The notes beneath the pieces were generated by a model. That model worked only from the letters and a program-made list of their open reading frames with translations, had not been told where the DNA came from and made no database searches. A program made the translations under genes and the position numbers. A DNA stretch of 64,000 nucleotides, from contig NZ_SISF01000026.1 in the NCBI RefSeq assembly GCF_004310285.1, positions 111,882-175,881 on the forward strand, in the 5' to 3' direction. This document shows, piece after piece, positions 19,247-28,336 of this stretch (the first letter of the stretch is position 1; every line of letters starts with the position of its first letter). Source of the DNA: Agrobacterium cavarae. Its GTDB lineage: Bacteria; Pseudomonadota; Alphaproteobacteria; Rhizobiales; Rhizobiaceae.

Positions 19247-20377
19247 ATGGCTTACGATCTCGCGAAAATCAGCATGAGTGAGTTGATGCGGCCGGCTTTC
19301 GACGCCGGTGTCGCGCTTTCGCGTCTCGACGAGCGCGTCTCTCGTTCGCCGGTCGGGCAAGGCTTCCTCGAGCGGCAAAACTTTGCCGACGCCTGCGCCT
19401 CCCTGTGGATCGATGGCGAACTGGTCCATCTCGAGGACCTCGTCCTGCACGACGCCACGAAGGATATTCGCACACCCACCCACGAACTGACAATCGCCCG
19501 CGACGTGTTGCGCACCCGCCGGCGGATCGCCGGCCAATCCCCGGATTGGGCGTTGTCGGCCGACGGTATTCGGACGCTGCGAAAGACCTCGGAGATCACG
19601 GCGGCTGACACGGACGAGGCGACAACCGCAGATGCCATCCGGCGCCCGGTCGTAAGCGACCCAGAAGGGGAGGGGGACGACACAGACGACGTGGAAAATC
19701 TTCCAGGTGTCGACTATGCCGCCATCGATGCGGTGCTCGCCCGGTCGGAGGCGGCGATCGAGAACGCAACACGGCCCGGGCGTGGCGTGACGCAAGAGAA
19801 AGATCCCATGATCTACGATCTCGGCTGGGACGAAGACGCGCGGCTCGATGAATGGCGGGGCGTGTTGCACCAAGCTGAAAACCTGCCCGCGGTGCTCCAA
19901 GCGATCGTTGCCCTTGATGCCTGGAACGAGCTCTCCGTCCTGCAGCACGCGCCCTGGCTCGGCCGGCTGTTGGCCGCCTCGATCCTGCGTCAGGCCGGTA
20001 TCACGTCAGGCGCGCATCTTGCCGCCATCAATCTCGGCCTCAAGACCATTCCCGTCGATCAGCGCCGACATCGCGATCGGGAAACTAGGTTGCTCGCCAT
20101 CGCCCACGGGTTTTTGGCGGCCGTCGAGATCGGCATGAAGGAGCATGACCGGCTGACGCTGGCGAAAACGATGATGGACCGAAAACTGTACGGGCGGCGG
20201 ACGTCGTCCAAACTGCCGGAGCTGGTCGAGCTCGTCATGGCAAAGCCGCTGGTGTCGGCCGGGATGGTGGCCAAGACGCTCGAGGTGACGCCGCAGGCGG
20301 CGCGGCGGATTGTTTTGGAACTGGGCCTCAGGGAGATGACGGGGAGGGGGAGGTTTCGGGCATGGGGAGTAATTTAG
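19247..20377 (+). CDS. DUF1612 and helix-turn-helix domain protein
   Basis: This 376-residue protein is of the type found in many copies on rhizobial plasmids and islands. The N-terminal half contains the DUF1612-like segment ([19 protein letters not shown] at about residues 50-68, then [16 protein letters not shown]). A central acidic linker is followed by helices and a C-terminal helix-turn-helix at about residues 335-360 ([20 protein letters not shown]). It is probably a DNA-binding regulator linked to mobile elements; its precise role is unknown to me. Confidence 0.85.
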   Translation: MAYDLAKISMSELMRPAFDAGVALSRLDERVSRSPVGQGFLERQNFADACASLWIDGELVHLEDLVLHDATKDIRTPTHELTIARDVLRTRRRIAGQSPDWALSADGIRTLRKTSEITAADTDEATTADAIRRPVVSDPEGEGDDTDDVENLPGVDYAAIDAVLARSEAAIENATRPGRGVTQEKDPMIYDLGWDEDARLDEWRGVLHQAENLPAVLQAIVALDAWNELSVLQHAPWLGRLLAASILRQAGITSGAHLAAINLGLKTIPVDQRRHRDRETRLLAIAHGFLAAVEIGMKEHDRLTLAKTMMDRKLYGRRTSSKLPELVELVMAKPLVSAGMVAKTLEVTPQAARRIVLELGLREMTGRGRFRAWGVI

Positions 20378-20453
20378 AGGTTAGGGATACAGACCTCCGA
20401 CGTTGTGCAACCGATCGGGAGGCTTTGCGCAAATTAGAACAGGAGAGGCGATC

Positions 20454-21239
20454 TTAAGATATTGTCGGACGTCTCGACGATCGAGATGGCTGTTTTGTAT
20501 TTGGGGTGCCCGCTTCTCCGAGGTTAATACACGACAGGAGCAGTTGTCGGGCATATGTTCTAGACGCTTCAGCAACCGACGCTTCTGTGACGCCCAACAG
20601 AAGATAGACCGAGTGCAGGCCTGCGATAGCCGCAACACCCAACATTTTGCTATTAAGGTCTTCTGCAAATCCGTCTTCCCATCTTAGCCACAGGACCGTT
20701 CCGACTGTCGTCAAAACGAGTGCGTTCAAAGTGAGCGCGATTGATTTCAAGCCAAGGAGATTTCTGCGATATCCGTAAGTGACGTTATCATTGAACAGAA
20801 TGGCGAAGCGCTTCTGGTCCCGCGTGTTCTCCCGTAACCAGGCGCCACATCGCTCGTAGAAGGCATCAGCCTTTTCCGGGTGCGTAGACTCCTCGTCAGC
20901 TGAAGGCGGTTTTTCACCAAGTTTGCCAGCAAGAAACGAAACGATTTTCAATTTCGTGATTTCATCAAGCACACGGTCTCGATGACGCAGCATGGTCACG
21001 GTCGGTTTCCCTCCCGATCTGGCATAGAGCTTTGGCTCAATCCGCTTTCCGTGCCGTCTGGCAAAATCCGACAGTGCGAAGAGCAAGATCGCAACAGACA
21101 GCGACGACAAGGCCTGCGAAAGACTGAATCTGTTCCAGGGCACGAGCAATGTGGCAAGGACGAAGACAGGAATGGCAGCGATCAAGGCCGGGATAATACG
21201 CGCTCTAATCGTATAGGTATCAGGCAAACCAGGTATCAT
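20454..21239 (-). CDS. Four-helix membrane protein, candidate effector
   Basis: The protein has 261 residues. Hydrophobic helices lie at about 15-35, 40-60, 162-186 and 198-217: two hairpins separated by a soluble region of about 100 residues containing NVTYGYRRNLLGLK just before the third helix. The ATG at 21237-21239 overlaps the stop of the E2-E1-JAB gene (ATGA), so it is preferred to a longer upstream frame. Several defence systems use four-helix membrane proteins that permeabilise the host membrane; the S-4TM type is the nearest idea. That role is inferred from topology and gene order. Confidence 0.8.
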   Translation of the reverse strand: MIPGLPDTYTIRARIIPALIAAIPVFVLATLLVPWNRFSLSQALSSLSVAILLFALSDFARRHGKRIEPKLYARSGGKPTVTMLRHRDRVLDEITKLKIVSFLAGKLGEKPPSADEESTHPEKADAFYERCGAWLRENTRDQKRFAILFNDNVTYGYRRNLLGLKSIALTLNALVLTTVGTVLWLRWEDGFAEDLNSKMLGVAAIAGLHSVYLLLGVTEASVAEASRTYARQLLLSCINLGEAGTPNTKQPSRSSRRPTIS

Positions 21240-23533
21240 GAATTTACCTCTGAAATCGAAATTACGTGGGCAACAGCGCTTTCCGCCCCAGGCTCCGAGG
21301 GGTCGACTGCATCGACAACCAGACCATGAAATCTTTCCGGCGTTCGGATGATGATAAGAGCGGGAAACGTTTGCGCAAAAGCCATTTGCACACCGGTCGC
21401 AAGGTCTGTTCGAGAAGCCGAACTTTCCGCTAGATGATTGTGCCAAGTCCCAACGGGAAAAATTGTCCCCTTCGCCCGGTCAATGTACGACTGCAGTGCC
21501 TCAGCAAGCCCTTCAATTCCGAGCAGAAAGAGACTGGCCGAAAACTCGCTATCGGCGGGCGGCGGTATCGTATCAACGATGTGAAAGCTGTTTGTAGTTT
21601 CGTTGAAACGGCCCATCAAAACACCGCCTGTCTCGACATTCGGCCGCGCACAAATTGCTCGCTCGATAATATCGGCCACATGCGCAGAAATTCGAACCGA
21701 CGGCGCACCTGCTCCTGCGCCTGCTACGATCGTGAAGGGCCGCACGACGTACCGGGTCCATTGCTGACCGAGGAGATCTTCATCGATCTCACCTAACATG
21801 ATTTCACCGTCGTTGGTGGAATCACCATTAAACATTCTAGACAAGGTCATAGCCATTGCTGGAACTGGTGCCGAGATAGTGGCGTCGGACATTCGCGCAG
21901 TGAGTGTTGAACAACCTTGGCCAACTTGGATGAGATCTCCTGATCTGGCGAAGACCGTCTCCTTAAGTGTTGGGCTTGCACTGATCAAACGATAGGCTTC
22001 GGCAGCAAGGTCTTGTAAGTTTGGGTTCGAGCTTGCACCTTCCACAGCAAGGTAAGCGACCCTTCCGCCGCCCATCAAGCTCGTCTCGATCGCTCTCGGC
22101 CTGGAGAGAATCACCATCGGAAGGCAAAGCGCATCAGTCACTGCCGGCGACCCGGTAGAATCCACGATAAACTGAGTTCCATTCGGCCATGCGGTCTTTT
22201 GCTCGTCGTCGGCACCCAGTGCACAGAGTGCGACTACATCGCGATGCAAGCCAGAGCTAGCCTGGCCGAGCAAGCCGATGGCATCGATGAGTGCCTGTGT
22301 CTTTCCATCGTTTAATGCCTCGAATCTGTGACGTGGAAGAAGCCCGTGGCGCACAAAATTGTGTGGCCTCAGATTGCCGTTATCGACGACTAGTCGCGGC
22401 GCCGATCCCTCTCTCGCAAGATGGAGTGCCAGTTTCGAGCCGACGCTTCCTGCGCCGAGAAGCGTCCATCGAGTGGTATGCCTTGATGGCTTACCAGAGA
22501 TTCGCCGCATCAGTTTTTCACTAATCACGTCTCGCTGAGCTGCAAGTCGAACGGGACACAGGCTGGCCTCATCTAGATCGCCCGTACGTTGGATTTCGAC
22601 GACGTATGGCAGTAGTTCTATCGGGGAATCCTGACCTATGACGTCTATCGGTCGACGTACCATCAGAATGATGGAAATAAGGACAGGTGAAGAACCCGTA
22701 AGAGATTTCAGTCTCCGTTGTAGCAAACCGATCTGAGCTTTGAGATGATCCGCTACACCGAGGTTTTTGGCGTGGTTAAAAAGCTCAGCCACACTGGAGA
22801 CGGATTCTGGTAGATAACGCGTAGCGAGCAAAGGGCCGCCCGATGCCGCACGTCCAGGCCAAACTACGATTCCAAGCCCTACCTGACCAAAGCGCTGGCT
22901 CCATTCTTGGAGGGTGTTATCCCGCAACGTTGTGGGTTCTAAGAAGTGGGCACAATAGCAGCGCCAATCACCATTACTGATCATTGTGAAGGGCGCTTGA
23001 TAGAAAGTGCCGCCGCCTATCGCATCCACGCGATTGCGAAGAGCGACGGCATCAACTTCGACGTAATCGTCCAGGTGGTCACGGCGGACAGGTTCCCACC
23101 CTTGAGTGGGATTGATCAAGTCCGCTCTCGCCGCTTTTTCGAGCCAGTCTGCAAGTTGCGTGACAAGACCCTGCGGGCCTCTCAGCCTTATTAAATCACG
23201 CGGACTACCATCAATATAGCAAGGTTTGGGGGGATCTGATAATGAAGCGGGCAGGAGGTGAGGATGAGACCTATCAAAATCCGCCCGAAGGGTCACATCG
23301 GGAACGTCTATAGGGTAAAAATTGGAAAATCGGAACGTAAGGGGCTCAATCGCGAGAACGCCGTTGTCGCTGAAACCACGCGCGCGCCATCTGTTGCCCA
23401 ACCCCGTGTCGATATGCACGACGATCGAAAGATCGACTCCTAAGTGGTCTTCAATACCCATCACGCGCGGGTGGGCTCGAATGAGCCGCACCGCGCGTTG
23501 GATTGCCGAGTTGGGGATCTCCACAGCCGTCAT
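21236..23533 (-). CDS. Fused E2-E1-JAB protein (ubiquitin-conjugation-like)
   Basis: One 765-residue polypeptide carries three ubiquitin-system domains. An E2-like N-terminus (about residues 60-135) has the candidate catalytic Cys105 in PPKPCYIDG. A ThiF/E1 domain starts at about 355, with nucleotide loop GAGSVGS (360-366), D384 and the NFVRH segment, and candidate catalytic Cys541 in GQGCSTLT. A C-terminal JAB/JAMM peptidase has Glu635, His698-x-His700, Ser707 and Asp710. All expected active residues are present. In type II CBASS these activities are split into Cap2 and Cap3 and act on a CD-NTase; none is encoded nearby. Starts and stops overlap on both sides. Confidence 0.92.
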   Translation of the reverse strand: MTAVEIPNSAIQRAVRLIRAHPRVMGIEDHLGVDLSIVVHIDTGLGNRWRARGFSDNGVLAIEPLTFRFSNFYPIDVPDVTLRADFDRSHPHLLPASLSDPPKPCYIDGSPRDLIRLRGPQGLVTQLADWLEKAARADLINPTQGWEPVRRDHLDDYVEVDAVALRNRVDAIGGGTFYQAPFTMISNGDWRCYCAHFLEPTTLRDNTLQEWSQRFGQVGLGIVVWPGRAASGGPLLATRYLPESVSSVAELFNHAKNLGVADHLKAQIGLLQRRLKSLTGSSPVLISIILMVRRPIDVIGQDSPIELLPYVVEIQRTGDLDEASLCPVRLAAQRDVISEKLMRRISGKPSRHTTRWTLLGAGSVGSKLALHLAREGSAPRLVVDNGNLRPHNFVRHGLLPRHRFEALNDGKTQALIDAIGLLGQASSGLHRDVVALCALGADDEQKTAWPNGTQFIVDSTGSPAVTDALCLPMVILSRPRAIETSLMGGGRVAYLAVEGASSNPNLQDLAAEAYRLISASPTLKETVFARSGDLIQVGQGCSTLTARMSDATISAPVPAMAMTLSRMFNGDSTNDGEIMLGEIDEDLLGQQWTRYVVRPFTIVAGAGAGAPSVRISAHVADIIERAICARPNVETGGVLMGRFNETTNSFHIVDTIPPPADSEFSASLFLLGIEGLAEALQSYIDRAKGTIFPVGTWHNHLAESSASRTDLATGVQMAFAQTFPALIIIRTPERFHGLVVDAVDPSEPGAESAVAHVISISEVNS

Positions 23534-24717
23534 CCGTGTTTAAACGGCTGAGCGCCAAGTGCGCTGGAGCTTCCCGCCGCAGCTCCTGCAAGCCCTAGAA
23601 TTACAGGAGCTGTGAGGTTAGACGTTACCTTTCTGTCCTTTTGTTTCGGCCCGCCGGAGGACGTGATCTCGAATTCAAGCGGTGCGTCACCGACATGCTC
23701 GCCCAGGCAGGTGAACTTCCCATTTACGGGCTTCAATATCGATCTGTATTCGCGCTCGGCTCTGATGCAAGGCGGATCGGAATCGTCGTCCTTGATTTCC
23801 TTGCTGCTGGCTATGATCAAAGCGCCCGGCATCGGTTGGCCAAGAGCAGATCGCGCATCTTCGGACACCTCGGCATCTTCGCCGAAATCGGACCAACTGT
23901 CCCAAGACAAGCTATGCCAGGAGCAATGATGTGGAGCGATCAGGACATCATACTGAAACTGAGTGGGGTCGTCACCGTACTTGCCCCAGAGTTTTTCCCA
24001 GATGCCTACCTCTGCGTCGCCTCCAAGAAGGTAGAAGCTGGGATTTTGAAGATCTGTCTTGCCGAGTGAAATGTTGATGACGACACTCGAATTGTTTTTG
24101 CTCAAGAAGTCTGCTTCTTCATCATCGTCAGCCAAGAGCGGAGCAAGAAGGTGCGCGGAGAAAGTATTGTCGGTTACTCCTCTGATCGTCTGGAAGACGT
24201 CACCGCCTACAACAAGGACCTCGGTTAGGTCGTCCGTTTTGCCGTTAATGTCTTCCCCCAGGATCTTGATGCGATTACCATCGTAGGCATAACCATTTGC
24301 GCGAAACTCACGAACACGTCGCCGTGCTTCCGCGGCCCATGCCTTTGCATCTGCACAGAGGGAATGGTTTCTCGAAGCTCGACGAAAAATGATCGGCGAT
24401 GACCACATCTCGCGGATCACGATCTTGTCGTCCGCTTTCTTCCACTGATCGAGTGGGCCGAGATGAAAATGCTTTTCCAGTCCTCTGCAGTGGTCGGCAT
24501 CGGGGTGGGTCAGAAGAAATGCATCTACATACAGTCTTCCTTCATCATCGCGGGATAGGCGCTCTTTAAGCTGTTTTGCAACATCGGGTGCCCCATCGTC
24601 GGGATCGTCTGCCGCAGCCCGGATGTTGATGTCTACGACGATATAGTGACCATCGCCTGTCTGAAGGAGGGTCATATCGCCATTGCTAACTTTGAAATGA
24701 ACTGAACTGGCAGCCAT
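23530..24717 (-). CDS. ComEC-like metallo-beta-lactamase-fold hydrolase
   Basis: This is the first gene of the three-gene operon, 395 residues. The metal motif HPDADH lies at residues 71-76; NNSSVV at about 208-213, LGGD ending at Asp234 and APHHCSWHS from about 261 complete the ComEC/Rec2-like catalytic set (HHCS replaces the usual HHGS). No membrane segment except a mildly hydrophobic stretch near residue 370. The tail is flexible and ends in Gly. The family often acts on nucleic acids or nucleotides; the substrate here is unknown. The four-base overlap with the next gene indicates coupling. Confidence 0.88.
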   Translation of the reverse strand: MAASSVHFKVSNGDMTLLQTGDGHYIVVDINIRAAADDPDDGAPDVAKQLKERLSRDDEGRLYVDAFLLTHPDADHCRGLEKHFHLGPLDQWKKADDKIVIREMWSSPIIFRRASRNHSLCADAKAWAAEARRRVREFRANGYAYDGNRIKILGEDINGKTDDLTEVLVVGGDVFQTIRGVTDNTFSAHLLAPLLADDDEEADFLSKNNSSVVINISLGKTDLQNPSFYLLGGDAEVGIWEKLWGKYGDDPTQFQYDVLIAPHHCSWHSLSWDSWSDFGEDAEVSEDARSALGQPMPGALIIASSKEIKDDDSDPPCIRAEREYRSILKPVNGKFTCLGEHVGDAPLEFEITSSGGPKQKDRKVTSNLTAPVILGLAGAAAGSSSALGAQPFKHG

Positions 24718-24896
24718 CGTTTCAATCTCTCTATTGGCTAATCTTGTTTTACACAGGAGCTATTTGCTCGAGTGCGCGTTCTTTGACTGCGACTGGAATT
24801 GCATTGGCTCGACGAGGTGTATGCAGCTTAAATCTGGCCGGGATGATCGATCTCGACGATATCCCTCAAGCAGCATGCACGTGGAGGAGCAAAGCA

Positions 24897-24998
24897 ATGA
24901 CGCTGCTGCGCGTCTCCATAGAGGATTGTGCGCAACACGTGCCGGTATTCAGGGCTAGTTTTGAACTCACTCCTTCGCCGTCTTGGGCGAGGACTTGA
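24897..24998 (+). CDS. Possible 33-aa peptide between two operons
   Basis: ATG 24897 follows a GGAGG ribosome site at nine bases and encodes MTLLRVSIEDCAQHVPVFRA... to 24998. An intrinsic terminator follows at 25086 on the same strand, so a short transcript may exist here. The frame is open further upstream to 24744, but without a good start signal. It may be a leader peptide, a small gene or a relic. Confidence 0.25.
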   Translation: MTLLRVSIEDCAQHVPVFRASFELTPSPSWART

Positions 24999-25085
24999 CA
25001 AGAAGGACCGCGGAGAGTTTGCTCTGCGCTGTACATGATCCGCTTGTGTCGCCTCACCGAGTTGACCCAACCGACTTCAGTTGAA

Positions 25086-25118
25086 CCGCTGGGGCTGCAA
25101 CCCCGGCGGTTTTTCTTT
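25086..25118 (+). terminator. Intrinsic terminator without an obvious gene
   Basis: CCGCTGGGG (25086-25094) and CCCCGGCGG (25101-25109) form a 9-bp stem with one G-U pair and a 6-base loop, followed by TTTTTCTTTT. It is oriented to stop plus-strand transcripts. It lies in the 656-base space between the divergent operons; no clear gene precedes it except a possible 33-aa ORF. Confidence 0.8.
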
Positions 25119-25373
25119 TGTCAGCACCGTGTGCCGCGCCTAGCAGGGCCCAGCTGTCGCCTTACATTTGGATATTGAATGGTGCTGAGAGGGTATGGCA
25201 ATTATTTGCCAGCCCTTTCAGGCATTATTAGCCATCTGTAAGCGTATGCTCTTAACCATTTCGGAACCTTTGTCGCACCGAACACGTTCGGTGTCAATCA
25301 TATATCAATGATGCTAGTTGATGTTGTGTTGAAACTTGGTATGGTGCGGTAGTCTCGAAGGAAGGATGTAGCT

Positions 25374-26069
25374 ATGGAGCATTGGAAATTGCTCGATCAA
25401 ACGGCTGAGCGGATCAATGGGGCCGCCGAACTTCCGGCAGGTGTGTTTTCCGCAATTGTAAGCCGTCTGGAAGATATTCTCGCGACTGGTTCGCGCGATG
25501 AAATTTTGTCAATAGAACGTCACCTCGCAGCCTTTTTAAAAACGTACACCCAGAGAGCCAGTTCAAAAGTAGTTGAGGCTATGCGTTGCGCTGATAAGGC
25601 GGATGCAGATGTTGCTGCAGCGTTCGCGCTTGGGCAAATTAGCTTGGCGCAGTTAATGGCAGCGCAGGCGGGCAATCGTCGGGTTGATGAGTTATTTGAG
25701 GTGGCTGTTAAGGATAATGCCGACATAGTGCTTTCACTCCTTGAGAAGGACCGATCTGGCTTGGAAATTGCCGACGTAACCGGCTTGCGCCCGGAGACCG
25801 TTAGCAGAAAGATAAAGGCGCTTCGTGATCAAGGGATCACCGATTTTTATCGAGAAGGTACAAGTTTGCTTAATTTTCTAACGCCTGCTGCTAAGGAGGT
25901 TGCGGCGACGCTTTCAGAAATTGACGCGACTAAGACCCACGGTGGATCGGCGGTTCGCCGCAGTGTTAATGCGTACCGAAAGCAGTTACCTCAACACATG
26001 CGTAGCCCGTTGACATTTGCTTCGCCTGCCACGTTGGAAACGCGACGTATGAGGGGAGCGCGATCGTGA
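25374..26069 (+). CDS. Winged-helix DNA-binding protein, first gene of KGGVGR operon
   Basis: The protein has 231 residues. The N-terminal 110 are helical. Residues 118-180 look like a winged helix: VLSLLEKDRSGLEIADVTG, then LRPETVSRKIKALRDQGIT, a recognition-helix pattern like MarR/ROK families. The C-terminus is basic. An SD (GAAGGA) lies eight bases before the ATG. The stop overlaps the GTG start of the ATPase gene. It probably regulates the operon or senses the state of the cell; inferred. Confidence 0.75.
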   Translation: MEHWKLLDQTAERINGAAELPAGVFSAIVSRLEDILATGSRDEILSIERHLAAFLKTYTQRASSKVVEAMRCADKADADVAAAFALGQISLAQLMAAQAGNRRVDELFEVAVKDNADIVLSLLEKDRSGLEIADVTGLRPETVSRKIKALRDQGITDFYREGTSLLNFLTPAAKEVAATLSEIDATKTHGGSAVRRSVNAYRKQLPQHMRSPLTFASPATLETRRMRGARS

Positions 26070-28336
26070 GGCGCGTGGAAGGTGACGGCCGAATAATAAG
26101 CTTTTATTCATTCAAAGGCGGGGTTGGGCGTACAATGGCTCTCGCCAATGTGGCCTTCTTAGCGTCTCAAAATGGATATCGTGTTCTTGTTATGGACTGG
26201 GACTTGGAAGCGCCAGGTCTGCCATATTATTTTCGAGGCCTGATGGAGGGTACCGAGCTTAAGCAGCTCAAGGAAGCTCCAGGAATACTCAATCTGATCT
26301 GGAAATGGCGTTCATTGATCGGGGGGAGCAAAACACAGAAGCAAACCGATCATCTGTTCGAGCAAATCGGAAACGGACAGCCATTCACCGAATTCGTCCA
26401 GTCTGTTGCAGAATGGGACGGCGTTAACGAGCGCGGGGTGCTGGACTACGTCGGAGCCGGTAGCCCGCTTATTGGCGACAAAGATCCTCTGCCCTACGAG
26501 GACGCGTTGGCGCATTTTTCTTGGCCCGAGTTTTTCGAGAGCTATGCAGGCGGAGCGCTATTGCAAAGTCTTCGTGACTGGGCAAAGCGCAACTATGATT
26601 TCATTTTTATCGATAGCAGAACAGGTATGGCGGATGTGGCAGGCATATGCACGATGCAAATGCCTGATAGCGTAGCGCTTTGCTTTGTTCTAAATCGACA
26701 AAACATCGATGGCGTCGCCAAGGTTGCATCTGCGATCCGTGCTAAGCGTGACAACCAAGTTGATCTGCGTGCGGTGCCAATGCGACTACGGTCGGGAGGT
26801 GTGGGAGCCTCGTTAGAGACAGACGCCCAAGCTCGTGCCCAACTTCAACTCACGAAAATTGGGGGGTTTTCCGCAGAAGCTCTGGCAGATGATTTTAAGC
26901 AACTTTCAGTCAATACTGCGTTAGAATTGCCATACTATGAAACGCTGGCTCCATTTCTAGCCGCGGACCCCTCTCTGGACTACTTGACCTTAAATTACTT
27001 GCGCCTAGCGACACAGCTCCTGAATGTTGAGTTGCAAATACCGGACTTTGATCCTGATTGGATGGAAAGCGTCCAGCGGCGCCTGCAGCCAACCCACGCA
27101 ACCATCGACTATGTTCTGCACCTCAAATCCAGTGAACCAAGTCGCGCGGTCGACGAGCTTTCGAGACTTATTGAAAGCGCGTTCGAGGATGAGATCGACG
27201 GAGCCGACCTGGATGATGACTACGTATCCGCACTGGTAGAGACAGCGGTTGGACTGACCGACTATTCGGATAGCCCATTCGAAGCCCTCGAGATGCTCAA
27301 TCGTGCAATCGACCTTCTCCGCGATTTAACGGCGCAGCGTCCAGAGAAGTGGAAAATTCTGCTGATATCTGCCTTAGAGCGGTGCTTGTCAGATCTAAAC
27401 CCCTATCTGGAGCCGAATGAAGAACTCGCGCTTCTTGAAGAGCTCGATGGTCTCCTTTCTGCGGGAACCACAGTGTCCAGCAGATTGCAACGCATCGCAA
27501 ATAGACGAAGGGCTGCAAGGCTTTACGCAAACGAAAACGAAATCGACACAGCCAATCAGACTTTAGGTGATCTTAATAGACTGATCAAAGAATTTAAAGA
27601 AGTCGCTTCAAATCTCAAATTGCCTGTTGAGCAATTCGAGGAAATATTATCGGCTGATGTAGAAATGTCAGTTATTCGCGGAGATATTTTTCAACAGCAA
27701 GAAAATTACACAAAGAGTGTTCGAGAATATCGAAGCGGAATTGATAAGCTTTTGGCAAATCCATCCCACGCTTCGAGCTTTCGTACTGAATTACTCCGAT
27801 TGCGGTACGATTTGCATAGCAGATTGGCACGTATAGGTCATGACACGGTCTCCATCGAAGAGGCGGCCGACCATGCTCTTCAGGCTGTGCGAGCGGTCAG
27901 TTGGAGCGGCGGCACTAACGCATTGATTATCCACTTCATTGATCTCTCGCGTGCCGTCTTGGCAGCTGGCGATCGAGAGATGGCGTATCGATTTCTTGAT
28001 GCCTCGTTCGGTGATGAACGTCGAGGCCATCTACAATTTGCAAACTACTACGGAAGACAGCCAAAAGTTGCAATTGCATTTTTGGATATACTTACGCAGT
28101 TTGCCCGTCAGCTTTCTACCTCTGGAACCGAGCGCGCGTATTCTCTTCTTCGCCAGATCAGAAATTTGGCGCTACTGATCAATGCCAATTTGGAACGTCG
28201 TAGGCATACAGTCAGCGATAGAAGTAGAGGAGATGTCCGTGAACAAGTGAGGGAGTTGCTTGAGCTTGTTCAAGGTTCAGGTGTTGCTATCGATGTGCCT
28301 TCGCATAACCGCCCCAAGCGGCCTCGCACCGAATGA
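26066..28336 (+). CDS. KGGVGR-type P-loop ATPase with helical-repeat C-terminus
   Basis: This is a 756-residue protein with a GTG start overlapping the previous stop. The ParA/MinD-like ATPase part covers about 1-330: deviant Walker A FKGGVGRTM at residues 16-24 (Arg in place of the usual Lys before Thr; signature Lys17 kept), MDWDLEAPG at 43-51 and Walker B FIFIDSRTG at 179-187. Residues 360-740 are all helical and resemble degenerate tetratricopeptide-like repeats. KGGVGR ATPases are known as signalling NTPases in bacterial conflict systems. Base use looks more AT-rich than in flanking metabolic genes. No transmembrane segment. Confidence 0.85.
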   Translation: MRRVEGDGRIISFYSFKGGVGRTMALANVAFLASQNGYRVLVMDWDLEAPGLPYYFRGLMEGTELKQLKEAPGILNLIWKWRSLIGGSKTQKQTDHLFEQIGNGQPFTEFVQSVAEWDGVNERGVLDYVGAGSPLIGDKDPLPYEDALAHFSWPEFFESYAGGALLQSLRDWAKRNYDFIFIDSRTGMADVAGICTMQMPDSVALCFVLNRQNIDGVAKVASAIRAKRDNQVDLRAVPMRLRSGGVGASLETDAQARAQLQLTKIGGFSAEALADDFKQLSVNTALELPYYETLAPFLAADPSLDYLTLNYLRLATQLLNVELQIPDFDPDWMESVQRRLQPTHATIDYVLHLKSSEPSRAVDELSRLIESAFEDEIDGADLDDDYVSALVETAVGLTDYSDSPFEALEMLNRAIDLLRDLTAQRPEKWKILLISALERCLSDLNPYLEPNEELALLEELDGLLSAGTTVSSRLQRIANRRRAARLYANENEIDTANQTLGDLNRLIKEFKEVASNLKLPVEQFEEILSADVEMSVIRGDIFQQQENYTKSVREYRSGIDKLLANPSHASSFRTELLRLRYDLHSRLARIGHDTVSIEEAADHALQAVRAVSWSGGTNALIIHFIDLSRAVLAAGDREMAYRFLDASFGDERRGHLQFANYYGRQPKVAIAFLDILTQFARQLSTSGTERAYSLLRQIRNLALLINANLERRRHTVSDRSRGDVREQVRELLELVQGSGVAIDVPSHNRPKRPRTE

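Noticed and set aside
21240..21446. N-terminal extension of the four-TM protein frame
   Set aside because: It would overlap the E2-E1-JAB gene by 200 bases and is Cys/Arg-rich without sense; the ATGA-coupled start at 21239 is better.
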